A stretch of DNA of 64,000 nt from JBLNCE01 sp050260415. Lineage in GTDB: Bacteria; Bacillota; UBA4882; JAAYXC01. This document shows positions 23,958-32,134 of the stretch, one piece after another; positions within the stretch are counted from its first letter, which is position 1, and each line of letters starts with the position of its first letter. The stretch spans positions 1 to 64,000 of the forward strand of contig JBLNCE010000055.1 of the NCBI GenBank assembly GCA_050260415.1. The letters are read 5' to 3'. The translations under genes and the position numbers were made by a program. The notes under the pieces are model-generated. The model was given only the letters and a program-made list of their open reading frames with translations. It made no database searches and was not told the DNA's origin.

Positions 23958-24772
23958 CGCCGCGGGTTCGTGCCCTTTTGCTCAATATCGTGCTCATACC
24001 GGTCGCGATCGGATCGGCCCTGCTTCTCACCGGAGGCGCAGGGCCTGGGCCCGTATGGGCGCATCCCTGGCCGAAGGCCGCGAGGGATTTTGATCTGGCC
24101 CGGAGCAGTGACGTACTGCATCTTGCGGACCTCAAGGCAATCGGCTTGGGTTTGGCGGCGGGGTTCGATACCTCCGTGCCCCGGGCCAATGAAGGCGGCC
24201 AGATGGACGATCGTGCGGACGGCCGGGATCTGGCCGCCGGGATCCGCCTGGCGGTTGATGCCTATGAGATGCGGCAGCGTGAAGCGGCCGCCGTGGCGTG
24301 GGACGCGTACCTGGAGGAGTTGGCGGCCCGGCGCTTGGCCGCGGCCCGCTTGGCCTGGGAGGAACGTTTTCGAGATCTGGCCATCCGGCTTGGGGAAGAG
24401 CAGGATCGGTTACTGAAGGCGTACGCCGCCGAAGTACGGTGGGAGTACTTTCCAAGGGTGAGCAGCGTGCAGATGCAAATCGCGCTGAGCAATGAACCCT
24501 CGGCCCGTGCGCGCTTGGAAGAGCAGTTGGCGGTGCTGACGGCGGAGATCGAAGCCAAGATCGCCCGGCGCAGGGAGGACTTAGCGAGGCAATGCGCACT
24601 GGAACTGGGGAAACTCCAAAATCAGGCTGAGGAAGCATTGGCGGGTATCTCTGTTCGGCTTCAAGAGGAAATGCGGGTCTCGTCGGCGGCGTTCAAGGCC
24701 ATCCAGAATCCGACCGCGCCAGGAAGCCTGCCGGGGAGCAAATTGGGCGATACTATGCCTGTCGGGTATTAA
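23954..24772 (+). CDS. Coiled-coil periplasmic protein, divergent OmpH-cluster member
   Basis: The 272-residue protein has a signal peptide (about 1-36, ending AHP) and a long charged, Ala-rich helical region (about 80-240), for instance LARQCALELGKLQNQAEEAL, that predicts a coiled coil. It lacks the GG.DIT..V closing motif of the neighbouring OmpH paralogs, so it is either a degenerate paralog or a different helical adaptor. Its start overlaps paralog 2 by 4 bases, which indicates matched expression. Exact role unknown. Confidence 0.75.
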   Translation: MTPRVRALLLNIVLIPVAIGSALLLTGGAGPGPVWAHPWPKAARDFDLARSSDVLHLADLKAIGLGLAAGFDTSVPRANEGGQMDDRADGRDLAAGIRLAVDAYEMRQREAAAVAWDAYLEELAARRLAAARLAWEERFRDLAIRLGEEQDRLLKAYAAEVRWEYFPRVSSVQMQIALSNEPSARARLEEQLAVLTAEIEAKIARRREDLARQCALELGKLQNQAEEALAGISVRLQEEMRVSSAAFKAIQNPTAPGSLPGSKLGDTMPVGY

Positions 24773-24795
24773 TGCTAGGAACGGAGGCAAATGGT

Positions 24796-25215
24796 ATGGG
24801 TCGATGGTGGCAGATTGCGGCAGTCGGAGTCATCGGGGTTCTCCTGGGGGGATTGGGCGGATACCTGTTGCTGCGAGGAGCGGACAGGATCGGCATGGTG
24901 GACATGGACACGATCCTGACCAAGAGCAAGCCGGGCAAGGAATACCAGTCCAAGCTGGATGCACGCGCGAAGGAACTTGACGCGGAATTGGCGAAGATCA
25001 CCAATACACAAGCAAAGCTGGCAAAGCGGGAACAGTTCAGCGCGGAATTGACCAAGCTTCAAAAGGAATACACCGACAAGGTATTGAGCGAGGCGGACAA
25101 GGTGATTGCGCGCGTCGCCAAAAACCGGGGCGTCCAGGCCGTCTTTGTCCGTGGAACCTTGCGCTACGCGGCGGTTGATCTCACCGACGATGTTTTGAAA
25201 GAAATGGAGAAATGA
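24796..25215 (+). CDS. ompH: OmpH/Skp-like protein with membrane anchor, paralog 3
   Basis: A 139-residue OmpH-type protein: an N-terminal hydrophobic segment (WQIAAVGVIGVLLGGLGGYLLL), IGMVDMDTILTKSKPGKEY, a short coiled coil (KITNTQAKLAKREQFSAEL) and the closing motif RGVQAVFVRGTLRYAAVDLTDDVL. The Gly-rich hydrophobic stretch has no obvious signal-peptidase site, so it may stay in the membrane. ATG 24796 is chosen because GGAGG at 24783-24787 is spaced correctly; the ATG at 24772 has none. It is the last chaperone before lpxD. Confidence 0.85.
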   Translation: MGRWWQIAAVGVIGVLLGGLGGYLLLRGADRIGMVDMDTILTKSKPGKEYQSKLDARAKELDAELAKITNTQAKLAKREQFSAELTKLQKEYTDKVLSEADKVIARVAKNRGVQAVFVRGTLRYAAVDLTDDVLKEMEK

Positions 25216-25250
25216 CCCGGCAAGGCTGAGGCTTCTAAAGGGGGGTCGAC

Positions 25251-26273
25251 ATGTATAAGCTGGCAGAACTGGCCCGGATGGTTGACGGCGAGGTCGTGGG
25301 TGACGGTGAATTGAGCATCACGGGCGTGGGCGGCATTGAGGATGTCGTTCCGGGCGGCATTACCATGGTCGCCACGGCCAAGGTGGCGCAGGCGGCCGAT
25401 GCGAGTCCGGCCGCGGCCGTAATCGTACCCCCCGGTTTGCCACCCCTCAAGAAGCCCATGCTCAGAGTGGCCAATCCCAGGCTGGCCTTTGCGCGCCTCC
25501 TGGAGGCCTATACGCCGAAGCCCAAATATGTCCCGGGAATCCATCCGTCGGCGGTGGTAAGCCCAAATCTGATCCAGGGGGCCGATTGTTCGATCGGACC
25601 GTTGGTATATATCGGGGAACGGGTCAAGCTCGGGGCGCGCGTGGTCCTCTATCCTGGCGTCGTGATCGCCGACGAGGTCGAGATCGGCGATGACACAGTC
25701 GTCCATGCCAACGTGGTCATTCGCGAGGGAACCAGCATCGGGCGACGGTGCATCATTCACGGCGGGACCGTGATCGGCAGCGACGGATTCGGTTTCGTCT
25801 CCGCCAACGGCCGCTACGTCAAGGTGCCCCAGGTCGGCCGCGTCGTGATCGAGGACGACGTGGAGATCGGCGCCAATGTCACCATCGACCGGGCCACCAC
25901 CGGCGTCACGCTGATCAAGCGGGGGACCAAGACGGACAACCTGGTCCAGATCGCGCATAACGTCGTGATCGGGGAGGATTGCGCCATCGTCGCCCTGGTC
26001 GGGATCGCTGGCAGTACGCGCCTGGGCGACCGGGTCGGCGTCGGCGGCCAGGCGGGCGTGGTGGGACATCTCACGATCGGCGAGGATTCTGTCATCGCCG
26101 CCCGGGCGTTGGTGATCAACAATCTGCCGCCCAACTCGTACGTCTCCGGCGCCCCCGCCCGGCCGCACGCGGAGGATATGCGCGTGGCGGCGGCCATCGG
26201 CAAGGTGCCCGAGCTTCTAAAGGTCGTAAGGGATTTACAGAAGCGCGTGGCGGAACTGGAGAGTAAATCCTGA
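25251..26273 (+). CDS. lpxD: UDP-3-O-acylglucosamine N-acyltransferase
   Basis: LpxD adds the second hydroxy-acyl chain to UDP-3-O-acyl-glucosamine in lipid A synthesis. The 340-residue protein has the N-terminal uridine-binding domain (LAELARMVDGEVVGDGE, GGIEDV) and a left-handed beta-helix of hexapeptide repeats (GADCSIGPLVYIGERVKLGA onward). The catalytic His block is DNLVQIAHNVVIGEDC, and IGSDGFGFV is also conserved; a C-terminal helix closes the trimer. It implies the host makes a lipid A-like outer leaflet. AAGGGGGG precedes the ATG. LpxA, LpxC and FabZ are not in this window. Confidence 0.95.
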   Translation: MYKLAELARMVDGEVVGDGELSITGVGGIEDVVPGGITMVATAKVAQAADASPAAAVIVPPGLPPLKKPMLRVANPRLAFARLLEAYTPKPKYVPGIHPSAVVSPNLIQGADCSIGPLVYIGERVKLGARVVLYPGVVIADEVEIGDDTVVHANVVIREGTSIGRRCIIHGGTVIGSDGFGFVSANGRYVKVPQVGRVVIEDDVEIGANVTIDRATTGVTLIKRGTKTDNLVQIAHNVVIGEDCAIVALVGIAGSTRLGDRVGVGGQAGVVGHLTIGEDSVIAARALVINNLPPNSYVSGAPARPHAEDMRVAAAIGKVPELLKVVRDLQKRVAELESKS

Positions 26274-26355
26274 GCGCTCGTAGGCGTTCCCGGGCCAAGG
26301 TCCCGGCGAGGCCGGCTCTCTTGTCGTAATAAGCATCGTTCGCATAAGACACCAA

Positions 26356-26378
26356 GGGGGCGGCCGCCGGCCGCCCCC
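26356..26378. terminator. Perfect GC hairpin after lpxD
   Basis: A 10-bp perfect stem (GGGGGCGGCC with GGCCGCCCCC) and a 3-base loop. No T-run on either side, so termination strength is uncertain, but it separates the plus-strand cluster from the convergent minus-strand genes. Confidence 0.6.
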
Positions 26379-26477
26379 TCGATCGTGCTCGTCCTTCCCC
26401 GGAGTACCCGCCCGGCCCTGAGCGAACTGCCGGTTTCTTCAGGGTAAGCGGGTAGAGCAGGCTCTATCAGATCGCTC

Positions 26478-27083
26478 TTAGAACCGGTTCACGAACGAAA
26501 CACCCACGACCACGTTATCGAGGTCCACGATCCCGATATCGAGCCCCAAGTTGTTTGCGATCTTGAACCTGCCGCCGACATTCAGGTTATGGCTGTCGTA
26601 TTCCAGAAAGAGGCTGGCGCCGCGCATCGAACCGAGGTTCTTGTTGAGGCCGAAGAAAACCCCGTCGATCGCGCCGCCGCCGACGCCAAGATAGCCCTGA
26701 AGGCCAGTGCCCAGGGTCTTCCCAGCCACGACATATGGCGAGACGTAGCCCAGGCCCATGTCCTGGATGCCGACGGCCAAACCAAAGCCGTCGCTCTTCT
26801 CCGAGAGGAGATGGAATTTCCCACGCAGGCTGGCCTCGGTCCAACCGTCGCCGATCCATGCCGTGACGCCGAGTTCGAGGTTGGTGGCCAGGCCAAGGTC
26901 CATGCCGACCATCGACGTGCCGCCGGCAAAGTTGCCCCAGAGACCGAAGGCACCGTCCGCCAACGTACCGCTGGTCGGCACATACATGAGGTCGGTGGCG
27001 CCGAACCGGCCAAAACCCAGCGCCGCCTGGCCGACGGTCAGGATCATCAGTATCGCCAGAGCCAGAGTTGTCAAACGCCGCAT
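26478..27083 (-). CDS. Small outer-membrane beta-barrel-like protein
   Basis: The 201-residue protein has a clear signal peptide (RRLTTLALAILMILTVGQAALG), then an all-beta sequence with alternating Gly/aromatic strands (MVGMDLGLATNLELGVTAWIG, SLFLEYDSHNLNVGGRFKI) and it ends VVVGVSFVNRF with a terminal Phe. This predicts an 8-10-strand barrel. The opening GFGRFGATDLMYVPTSGTL resembles barrel proteins common in diderm Bacillota. ATG at 27083 has GGGAGG upstream; a longer in-frame start would add residues from the neighbouring gene. Substrate unknown. Confidence 0.75.
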   Translation of the reverse strand: MRRLTTLALAILMILTVGQAALGFGRFGATDLMYVPTSGTLADGAFGLWGNFAGGTSMVGMDLGLATNLELGVTAWIGDGWTEASLRGKFHLLSEKSDGFGLAVGIQDMGLGYVSPYVVAGKTLGTGLQGYLGVGGGAIDGVFFGLNKNLGSMRGASLFLEYDSHNLNVGGRFKIANNLGLDIGIVDLDNVVVGVSFVNRF

Positions 27084-27162
27084 GCAAATTCCTCCCGTTG
27101 GCAGTTCGCCAAGTTGTTTCATGCCCTGGATTCGACGGTGATAAACATGGTCCTCCTGGGAA

Positions 27163-28035
27163 TCAACGGTCCACACGCACGCGGTTGTCGAGACCGTGGA
27201 GTTCCAGCCGATTTTCGGCCAGCGTTTCATGCAAGGCCTTATCCAGATTGCGTTTGGCGCCTTGATCATCGACTTCCCCCTCTACGATGAGGCGTCCGTT
27301 GCGGATGGTAAACCGTAAGGACTCCTGGTTGAGAAAGGGATCAGCGCCAATTCGATCCAGGATATCGCGAATAATCTTATCGTGGGCCCTGAGTCCGCGG
27401 TGTAAGTTGGTTCGTACGCCTCTGACGCCGGGAACATTGGCCGCTGCTCGTTCGGCTTGCGCGGCGATCTCCTCGTCGATACCGTCACCGGCGAGGGTGA
27501 CGATGCCGCCATGTACCGTGATCTCAATGCGGCCGGCGGAGGAGCCGAGCCAATCGGCCAACGTCGAACCCACCGCGTTTGCGAGGCTGGCATCGTCCGT
27601 TTCCATGCCGGGCGCGAGCGAGAGTTCACTGGTTACCTCCCTTACGCCCCGCGCCTTGCTGGCCGTGGCGATGGCTTTGGCGGCGGCAGCCACGGTGGAT
27701 ACCTGCCCCACCAGCCTTACACGGCCGCTCGTAACCTCGGCGCCCACACCCGGGGCCAAGGGATCGGCCGCCAGTTCCTCGGCGACCTCGGCCGCCACGT
27801 CCTCGTCATCGATCTTGCCGTCGGTGCACACGGTGATGGCATTCTCCACCCGGCCCACCCCGGGTATCCGCGCCGCCACTTCGCCGGCGAGGGTCTTCTC
27901 CGCCAGGACATCCACGATCCCTTGGAGCGTGACATCCTTGCCGACGCAGCGCACCTTGAGCCCGTAAGGCGCCAGTCCGGCCTGGGCCAGGCGTTCTTGG
28001 ACCGAGGCCGCCAGTTCCTCCGGAGTCTGTTTCAT
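27163..28035 (-). CDS. Protein with four BON domains, no signal peptide
   Basis: BON domains bind phospholipid or membranes in periplasmic proteins such as OsmY. This 290-residue protein is made of about four BON units, each with a V-x-G-x-V strand and an A...A..VPGV..V helix-turn (VTLQGIVDVLAEK and GVGRVENAITV; VRLVGQVSTVAAA; IVTLAGDGID and NVPGVRGVRTNL; LIVEGEVDDQGAK). It lacks a signal peptide and begins KQTPEELAASVQERLA, so it seems cytoplasmic or exported by another route. A good Shine-Dalgarno (GGGGGTGG) precedes the ATG. Its function is not shown by the sequence. Confidence 0.8.
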   Translation of the reverse strand: MKQTPEELAASVQERLAQAGLAPYGLKVRCVGKDVTLQGIVDVLAEKTLAGEVAARIPGVGRVENAITVCTDGKIDDEDVAAEVAEELAADPLAPGVGAEVTSGRVRLVGQVSTVAAAAKAIATASKARGVREVTSELSLAPGMETDDASLANAVGSTLADWLGSSAGRIEITVHGGIVTLAGDGIDEEIAAQAERAAANVPGVRGVRTNLHRGLRAHDKIIRDILDRIGADPFLNQESLRFTIRNGRLIVEGEVDDQGAKRNLDKALHETLAENRLELHGLDNRVRVDR

Positions 28036-28084
28036 CGTTCCACCCCCAGCCTATTATGCCCTGGGGAGGCGACGAAACATATGC

Positions 28085-28816
28085 TTAAACCTCTTCCCCG
28101 ATATGGGGGGAGGCCAGCACGATCAACGAGGCGCGGCGGGACGGGTCGTACTGCGCGGCCAGCACGAGGTTGACCTCGCCATCCACGCCGCTTGCCGGCG
28201 CAGTTGGCAGGAGCGGCGTGTAGGCTTCGATTAGATCGTCATCCGGCCGGTTACCCCGTCGTTCGGCATTTACGGACGCCAAAACCCGTGTCCACATGGC
28301 GCGCCAAGTTTCCTCGCGCAAGCGGCCCGGCAGCCGGCCGCGGATCGTCCAATAAAACGCGCCTTGAGCGCCGAGCCCGGCCACCGCAAGGCGGATGCGC
28401 CTCTCCAAGCCCAGGAGGTCATCCGGCAGGCCGCCGTAACAGCAGGATATGCCGATATTGGTTTCGCGGCGTTCGACCTGGATGGTCAGGACAATCTCTC
28501 CCTCCCCCGGCAATGCTCCATCGAGGTTCGCAAATCTGATCCCGCCCGTTTCGCCCGCATAGATGCTCGGCTTCCGGACGCCGAGCCGTGAGGCGATCTT
28601 CCCAGCCAATTGACGGGGGTCTTGTACGGCGGAGGGAGGCGGCGTCGAGGACCAATAATCCAGGGCAAAACGTTCGGCCGTGAGACCGGTTGCCGCCCAG
28701 GCGGTCGCGGCCGGGTGGCTGCCGAAACCGGCGCCGATGGTTACATCCACGAACTTGGTCGAGATGAGGAAGAGTACCAGGAGGGCGAACCCGAAGCGAC
28801 CCAGAAGATGGCGCAT
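28085..28816 (-). CDS. YwmB-like protein
   Basis: The 243-residue protein has an N-terminal membrane segment (GFALLVLFLISTKFVDVTIGAG) and the C-terminal end seen in YwmB proteins (DLIEAYTPLL..., VNLVLAAQYDPSRRASLIVLASPHI). The middle holds conserved NIGISCCYGGLPDDLLGLE. YwmB has a TBP-like fold and is a Bacillota protein usually near spoIID/spoIIR genes; its role is unclear. Here it sits near BON and barrel genes on the same strand, with a 49-bp gap to the BON gene. Assignment rests on the tail motif and layout. Confidence 0.7.
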   Translation of the reverse strand: MRHLLGRFGFALLVLFLISTKFVDVTIGAGFGSHPAATAWAATGLTAERFALDYWSSTPPPSAVQDPRQLAGKIASRLGVRKPSIYAGETGGIRFANLDGALPGEGEIVLTIQVERRETNIGISCCYGGLPDDLLGLERRIRLAVAGLGAQGAFYWTIRGRLPGRLREETWRAMWTRVLASVNAERRGNRPDDDLIEAYTPLLPTAPASGVDGEVNLVLAAQYDPSRRASLIVLASPHIGEEV

Positions 28817-29041
28817 CTATTCGATAGCCGCCTTTCACCCCGATTTTTTGTCTCCCAGCCCCATTATTGACCAAGAAAAGCGGAAGGATACGGCGCTCCT
28901 GGCGCGCCATTGGCAGCAATCCCTATACTTCCCACGCGATTGCGGGCGGAAAACCCGTTCCCGGCGGCGAACCATCTCTAGTAAGCGATCGCTTATCTTG
29001 GCCGCCAAGCGCCTATTACCTCCCCCGAGAGGGGTGGGGGG
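28817..29041. other. Non-coding gap before the MITE-like element
   Basis: I see no supported gene. The stretch holds GC-rich palindromic fragments (CCTCCCCCGAGAGGGGTGGGG near 29020) similar in style to the other intergenic repeats. Confidence 0.5.
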
Positions 29042-29221
29042 CATAAGCGCTAACTTAGGTGAGAAAGACTGAGATCGGGGTCGGTATCGGCATCGGCATC
29101 GGGGTCGAAGGTTTTTTCGAGGAGATCGAGTATCGCGGTATCGATTTCGATCGCGATACCGATTCCGACCCCGCGGAAAGACCAGTTAGGCATAGTAAGA
29201 AGACTAAAGTTAGCGCATATG
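29042..29221. mobile_element. MITE-like palindromic element, full copy 1
   Basis: About 180 bp, bounded by CATAAGCGCTAACTTAGGT and the inverted ACTAAAGTTAGCGCATATG. The interior is itself near-palindromic, with GATCGGGGTCGGTATCGG on the left and CGATACCGATTCCGACCCCG on the right. No coding capacity for a transposase. A second full copy is at 55221-55394 and a truncated one at 5597-5663. Confidence 0.75.
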
Positions 29222-29260
29222 GGACCGCGATACAAGCGGTACAATAAGGGAGGCGTCTTC

Positions 29261-29935
29261 ATGACCAGGCGTTATACAGTGCTTGTTTTAATCTTGATCC
29301 TCGTGGGCGCGACGCTGATCCCCACTTCTGTCAGCGCCGGAGGCACGCTCTCGATCGATCTCCAGTTCCGTGGCGGCAAGTTGGACACAAGCCATATCTA
29401 CCTCAACCTGGTATATGGCTCAGCCAGGGAATACTTCGGTGCGGCCCCTTACCAGTCATGCGCGGGCTACTATAGCCGGCCGACGGAATTGGTCGCCGCC
29501 CTCTACCTATCCTCCGTGACCGGGCAGCCGCCGCGAACGATCCTAAAAAACAAGAAGGGAAGAGGCTGGGGACGCCTGGCCAAGGATATGGGTCTCCCCT
29601 CCAACTACTGGGCCAAGGGGCACGGCCGCGGGAAAAAGGCCAGGGTGGAATATGTCGATGACGCGCGTTTTGAGTCAGAGCTTTACCTGCGTTACCTCTC
29701 AAGCTATTACGGCGCCGACAGGCGGCAGATGGAATTCTGGCTGCAGCGGGGCCTGGACGAAACGGATCTGCTAATCGGATTGAACTTGGCCGCCCGAACC
29801 GGCCGCCCCGCGGCGACGATTATGAGCCTGCGCACAAACGGTCTTTCTTGGGCCGTGATTGCGGTGCGGTTTGGGCAGAATCCAGCCGTCCTGACCAGGC
29901 CGGCGCCGCCTCGCACCCGCGCGGCGCGACGATGA
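29261..29935 (+). CDS. Unknown secreted protein with two similar helical repeats
   Basis: The 224-residue protein has a signal peptide (VLVLILILVGATLIPTSVSA). Two segments resemble each other: ALYLSSVTGQPPRTILKNKKGRGWGRLAKDMG (about residues 75-106) and LNLAARTGRPAATIMSLR followed by NGLSWAVIAVRFG (about 175-205). Each has the pattern helix, P..I, G-x-W-x-x-[IL]-A-x-x-[FL]-G. This resembles small HTH-like or peptidoglycan-associated repeats seen in unnamed Bacillota exported proteins. The tail is Arg/Pro-rich. ATG 29261 follows GGGAGG. The upstream flank is a MITE-like element. I cannot name it. Confidence 0.6.
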   Translation: MTRRYTVLVLILILVGATLIPTSVSAGGTLSIDLQFRGGKLDTSHIYLNLVYGSAREYFGAAPYQSCAGYYSRPTELVAALYLSSVTGQPPRTILKNKKGRGWGRLAKDMGLPSNYWAKGHGRGKKARVEYVDDARFESELYLRYLSSYYGADRRQMEFWLQRGLDETDLLIGLNLAARTGRPAATIMSLRTNGLSWAVIAVRFGQNPAVLTRPAPPRTRAARR

Positions 29936-29972
29936 TGATTGACGAGACCTGATTCTCCGAGGGCTCAAGCAG

Positions 29973-29999
29973 CGGGACGACAAGTCCCGTTGCCTTTTG
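29973..29999 (+). terminator. Intrinsic terminator
   Basis: CGGGAC (29973-29978), five-base loop, GTCCCG (29984-29989), then TTGCCTTTT. It ends the transcript of the preceding unknown gene. Confidence 0.65.
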
Positions 30000-30222
30000 T
30001 GGGCGCACAATGTTGCGCAGATCGCGAGAGGAGCGCGCCGTTTCCTATCGAAGATGCCAACCCAGAACAATTCGCCGGGAGCGGCTCTGGCGCTCGGCGG
30101 ATACCACGGTGCCACTTGAACGACGAGGAACGCCTCGGGAAACAGCGTTTGATCTTGACCATACCGCGCAAACATGCGATCATTGCCTTGAGATGCCAAT
30201 GAACGCAGAGGGGGCGTTGCGC

Positions 30223-30750
30223 ATGTCAACCATTACCGAAGCGGTCTCACGCAAGTTTCCGGAAGGGATCGTCCTGGTATCCTCCGTCAGCAAGGAGGGC
30301 AGGGTGAATGTGATGCCCGCCGGCTGGAGCATGGTCACCTCGAACGAGCCGCTCCTGGTCGCCGTGAGCGTGGGCAAGGAGCGTTACACGCACGCGCTCA
30401 TCATGGAAACCAGGGAGTTTGTGCTCGCGTATCCGTCCTTCGATATGGCGGACGACGTCATGATTACCGGCACGCAGTCAGGCCGGGACACGGCCAAGAT
30501 GGAGAGATGCCGGCTCCGGCTGGTGCCGGCGGAGAAGGTGGGCGCGCGGCTGATCGAAGGCGCGGTGGCCAACCTTGAATGCCGCCTGCACTCCTATCAT
30601 CCCACCGGCGATCACACGATCTTCGTGGGGGAGGTCGTGGCCGGACACGTGGGCGGACCGCCGTGCAGCCGGTTGATGAATTTCGGACGGAGGCATTTCG
30701 CGGTGGCGCGCATGGACCCCGAGGCACAGGTGAGCTACGAAAACGCTTGA
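30223..30750 (+). CDS. Flavin reductase-like FMN-binding protein
   Basis: The 175-residue protein belongs to the flavin reductase-like split-barrel family that binds FMN (PEGIVLVSSVSKEGRVNVMPAGWSMVTS, MITGTQSGRDTAKMERCRL, IEGAVANLECRLHSYHPTGDHTIFVGEV). These enzymes reduce free flavins or serve as small NAD(P)H:flavin oxidoreductases. ATG 30223 is chosen, since the GAGGGGG run ahead of it is properly placed; the earlier ATGs in the same frame give N-terminal extensions without family similarity. The preceding ~280 bp show no gene. Confidence 0.8.
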   Translation: MSTITEAVSRKFPEGIVLVSSVSKEGRVNVMPAGWSMVTSNEPLLVAVSVGKERYTHALIMETREFVLAYPSFDMADDVMITGTQSGRDTAKMERCRLRLVPAEKVGARLIEGAVANLECRLHSYHPTGDHTIFVGEVVAGHVGGPPCSRLMNFGRRHFAVARMDPEAQVSYENA

Positions 30751-30770
30751 CCGTTACTTCTCTGGAAACG

Positions 30771-30826
30771 GTGTGAAAAACCTCATCATCGTGAATCGAT
30801 GAAGGCCCTCTCCCCCTTGGTCCCCC
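30771..30826. repeat. Repeat family B, copy 2
   Basis: GTGTGAAAAACCTCATCATCG, then GATGAAGGCCCTCTCCCCCTTGGTCCC. It matches the copy at 55166-55220 almost base for base over about 50 bp and the short copy at 5571. Confidence 0.75.
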
Positions 30827-31133
30827 GTTCGGCTGAGCTCACGGCCGAAGCCTCTCCCGCCTGCAGGCCGTTCCTCCTTCGCCGAGGCTTCGGAGGATCA
30901 GATCCACCGTAGCTTCAGCGGAGGTGGAAGCGCCGACATCCAGGATTGCGGCCTTACGGTGCGCAGGCCCGCGAGTGCGGGAGAGGGGGAAGGGAAGCGT
31001 CCTCCGTGGTGAGCCTGTAGGCCCTAATCCTTTTCCCTTCCCCCGTCACGGGTCGCGCTTAATCACATCCTGTGAGCGTGACTTCCGCGCCGTCCTGTCG
31101 CTGGGGGAGGGAATCGAAGGGGAGAGGGAACAT
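30827..31133. repeat. Palindrome-rich intergenic region before the DapF-like gene
   Basis: No gene is supported. The region holds several inverted GC-rich pieces (GCCTCTCCCGCC..., GTGCGGGAGAGGGGG) and ends in GGGGAGAGGGA, the complement of the CCCTCTCCCC in repeat B at its left end, so the whole 30771-31133 stretch can fold back on itself. Confidence 0.5.
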
Positions 31134-31135
31134 CC

Positions 31136-32014
31136 TTGAACGAGAAGAGGGTGATTGAGACGATCACGGCCGAATTTCACAAATATCACGCCCTCGGCAA
31201 CGACTACCTCGTCATTGACCCGCAGAGGACGCGGCTCGCCCTGAACGAGCAGAACATCAAGCTGATCTGCCACCGCAATTTCGGCCTCGGCTCCGATGGG
31301 ATCCTTTGGGGTCCGTTCTTCGAGGGGGACCGCATCAGCCTGAGGATCCTCAACCCCGACGGCAGCGAGGCGGAGAAGAGCGGAAACGGCATTCGTATCT
31401 TCGCGCGGTACCTAATGGAAGCCGGCTATGTAACGGGCGATGGTTTTTCCCTTCGCACGCTTGGAGGCGATGTCGCGGTCGAGATCCTGGATCGACGGGC
31501 GCGCATGGTCCGTGTGGACATGGGGACGGTGACTTTCTGGAGCGACCGGATACCGGTCGGCGGCGAGCGGCGCGAGGTGGTGGATGAGGCGCTTACGGTG
31601 GGTGAAGAGTGCTATCGGGTGACATGCGTTTCGCTCGGCAACCCGCACTGCGTCATCCCCGTCGCGGACATCTCGCGCGATCTGGCCGCGCGAATCGGCC
31701 CGTTGATTGAGAGGCATCCCAGCTTTCCCAGGCGGATAAACATGCAATTACTTCGAGTCCTTGACCGCAACAATATTCAGATCGAGATCTGGGAGCGGGG
31801 CGCCGGCTATACCCTGGCCTCCGGCAGCAGCAGTTGCGCGGCGGCCAGCGCCGCGTTCCGGTTGGGACTGGTGGATGACCGGGTGACGGTTCACATGCCC
31901 GGGGGGAAGATCGAGGTACAAATCAAAACCGACGGACACGTCCTGATGACTGGTCCGGTCGTCGGCGTGGCGCGGGGGGAGTTCAGCCCCGATCTTTTGA
32001 CGCTATGCGTCTGA
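31136..32014 (+). CDS. DapF-superfamily isomerase lacking both catalytic cysteines
   Basis: The 292-residue protein has the double-pseudobarrel layout of diaminopimelate epimerase: KYHALGNDYLVID, GLGSDGILWG, ILNPDGSEAE, SLGNPHCVI and WERGAGYTL. Yet both catalytic Cys are Ser: the usual MCGNG is KSGNG (Ser82), and the usual LACGTGACA is LASGSSSCA (Ser229). A two-cysteine racemase mechanism is therefore not possible as such; Ser variants occur in related families (PhzF- or proline racemase/hydratase-like). True DapF function is doubtful. Start is TTG or the ATG-proximal codon at 31136, with GGGGAGAGGGA upstream. It may act on a different hydroxy- or amino-acid-like substrate. Confidence 0.8.
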   Translation: MNEKRVIETITAEFHKYHALGNDYLVIDPQRTRLALNEQNIKLICHRNFGLGSDGILWGPFFEGDRISLRILNPDGSEAEKSGNGIRIFARYLMEAGYVTGDGFSLRTLGGDVAVEILDRRARMVRVDMGTVTFWSDRIPVGGERREVVDEALTVGEECYRVTCVSLGNPHCVIPVADISRDLAARIGPLIERHPSFPRRINMQLLRVLDRNNIQIEIWERGAGYTLASGSSSCAAASAAFRLGLVDDRVTVHMPGGKIEVQIKTDGHVLMTGPVVGVARGEFSPDLLTLCV

Positions 32015-32134
32015 TAAACAGATGACCGAATGAGATGGCCTCTGTTGCACCGGGAAAAAGGGTGAGACGGCGGTCCTTCATTCGATCGTTCCAGACCATA
32101 GACTGAATCAGCCCGCAACCCCGTTTGTTGGTGA

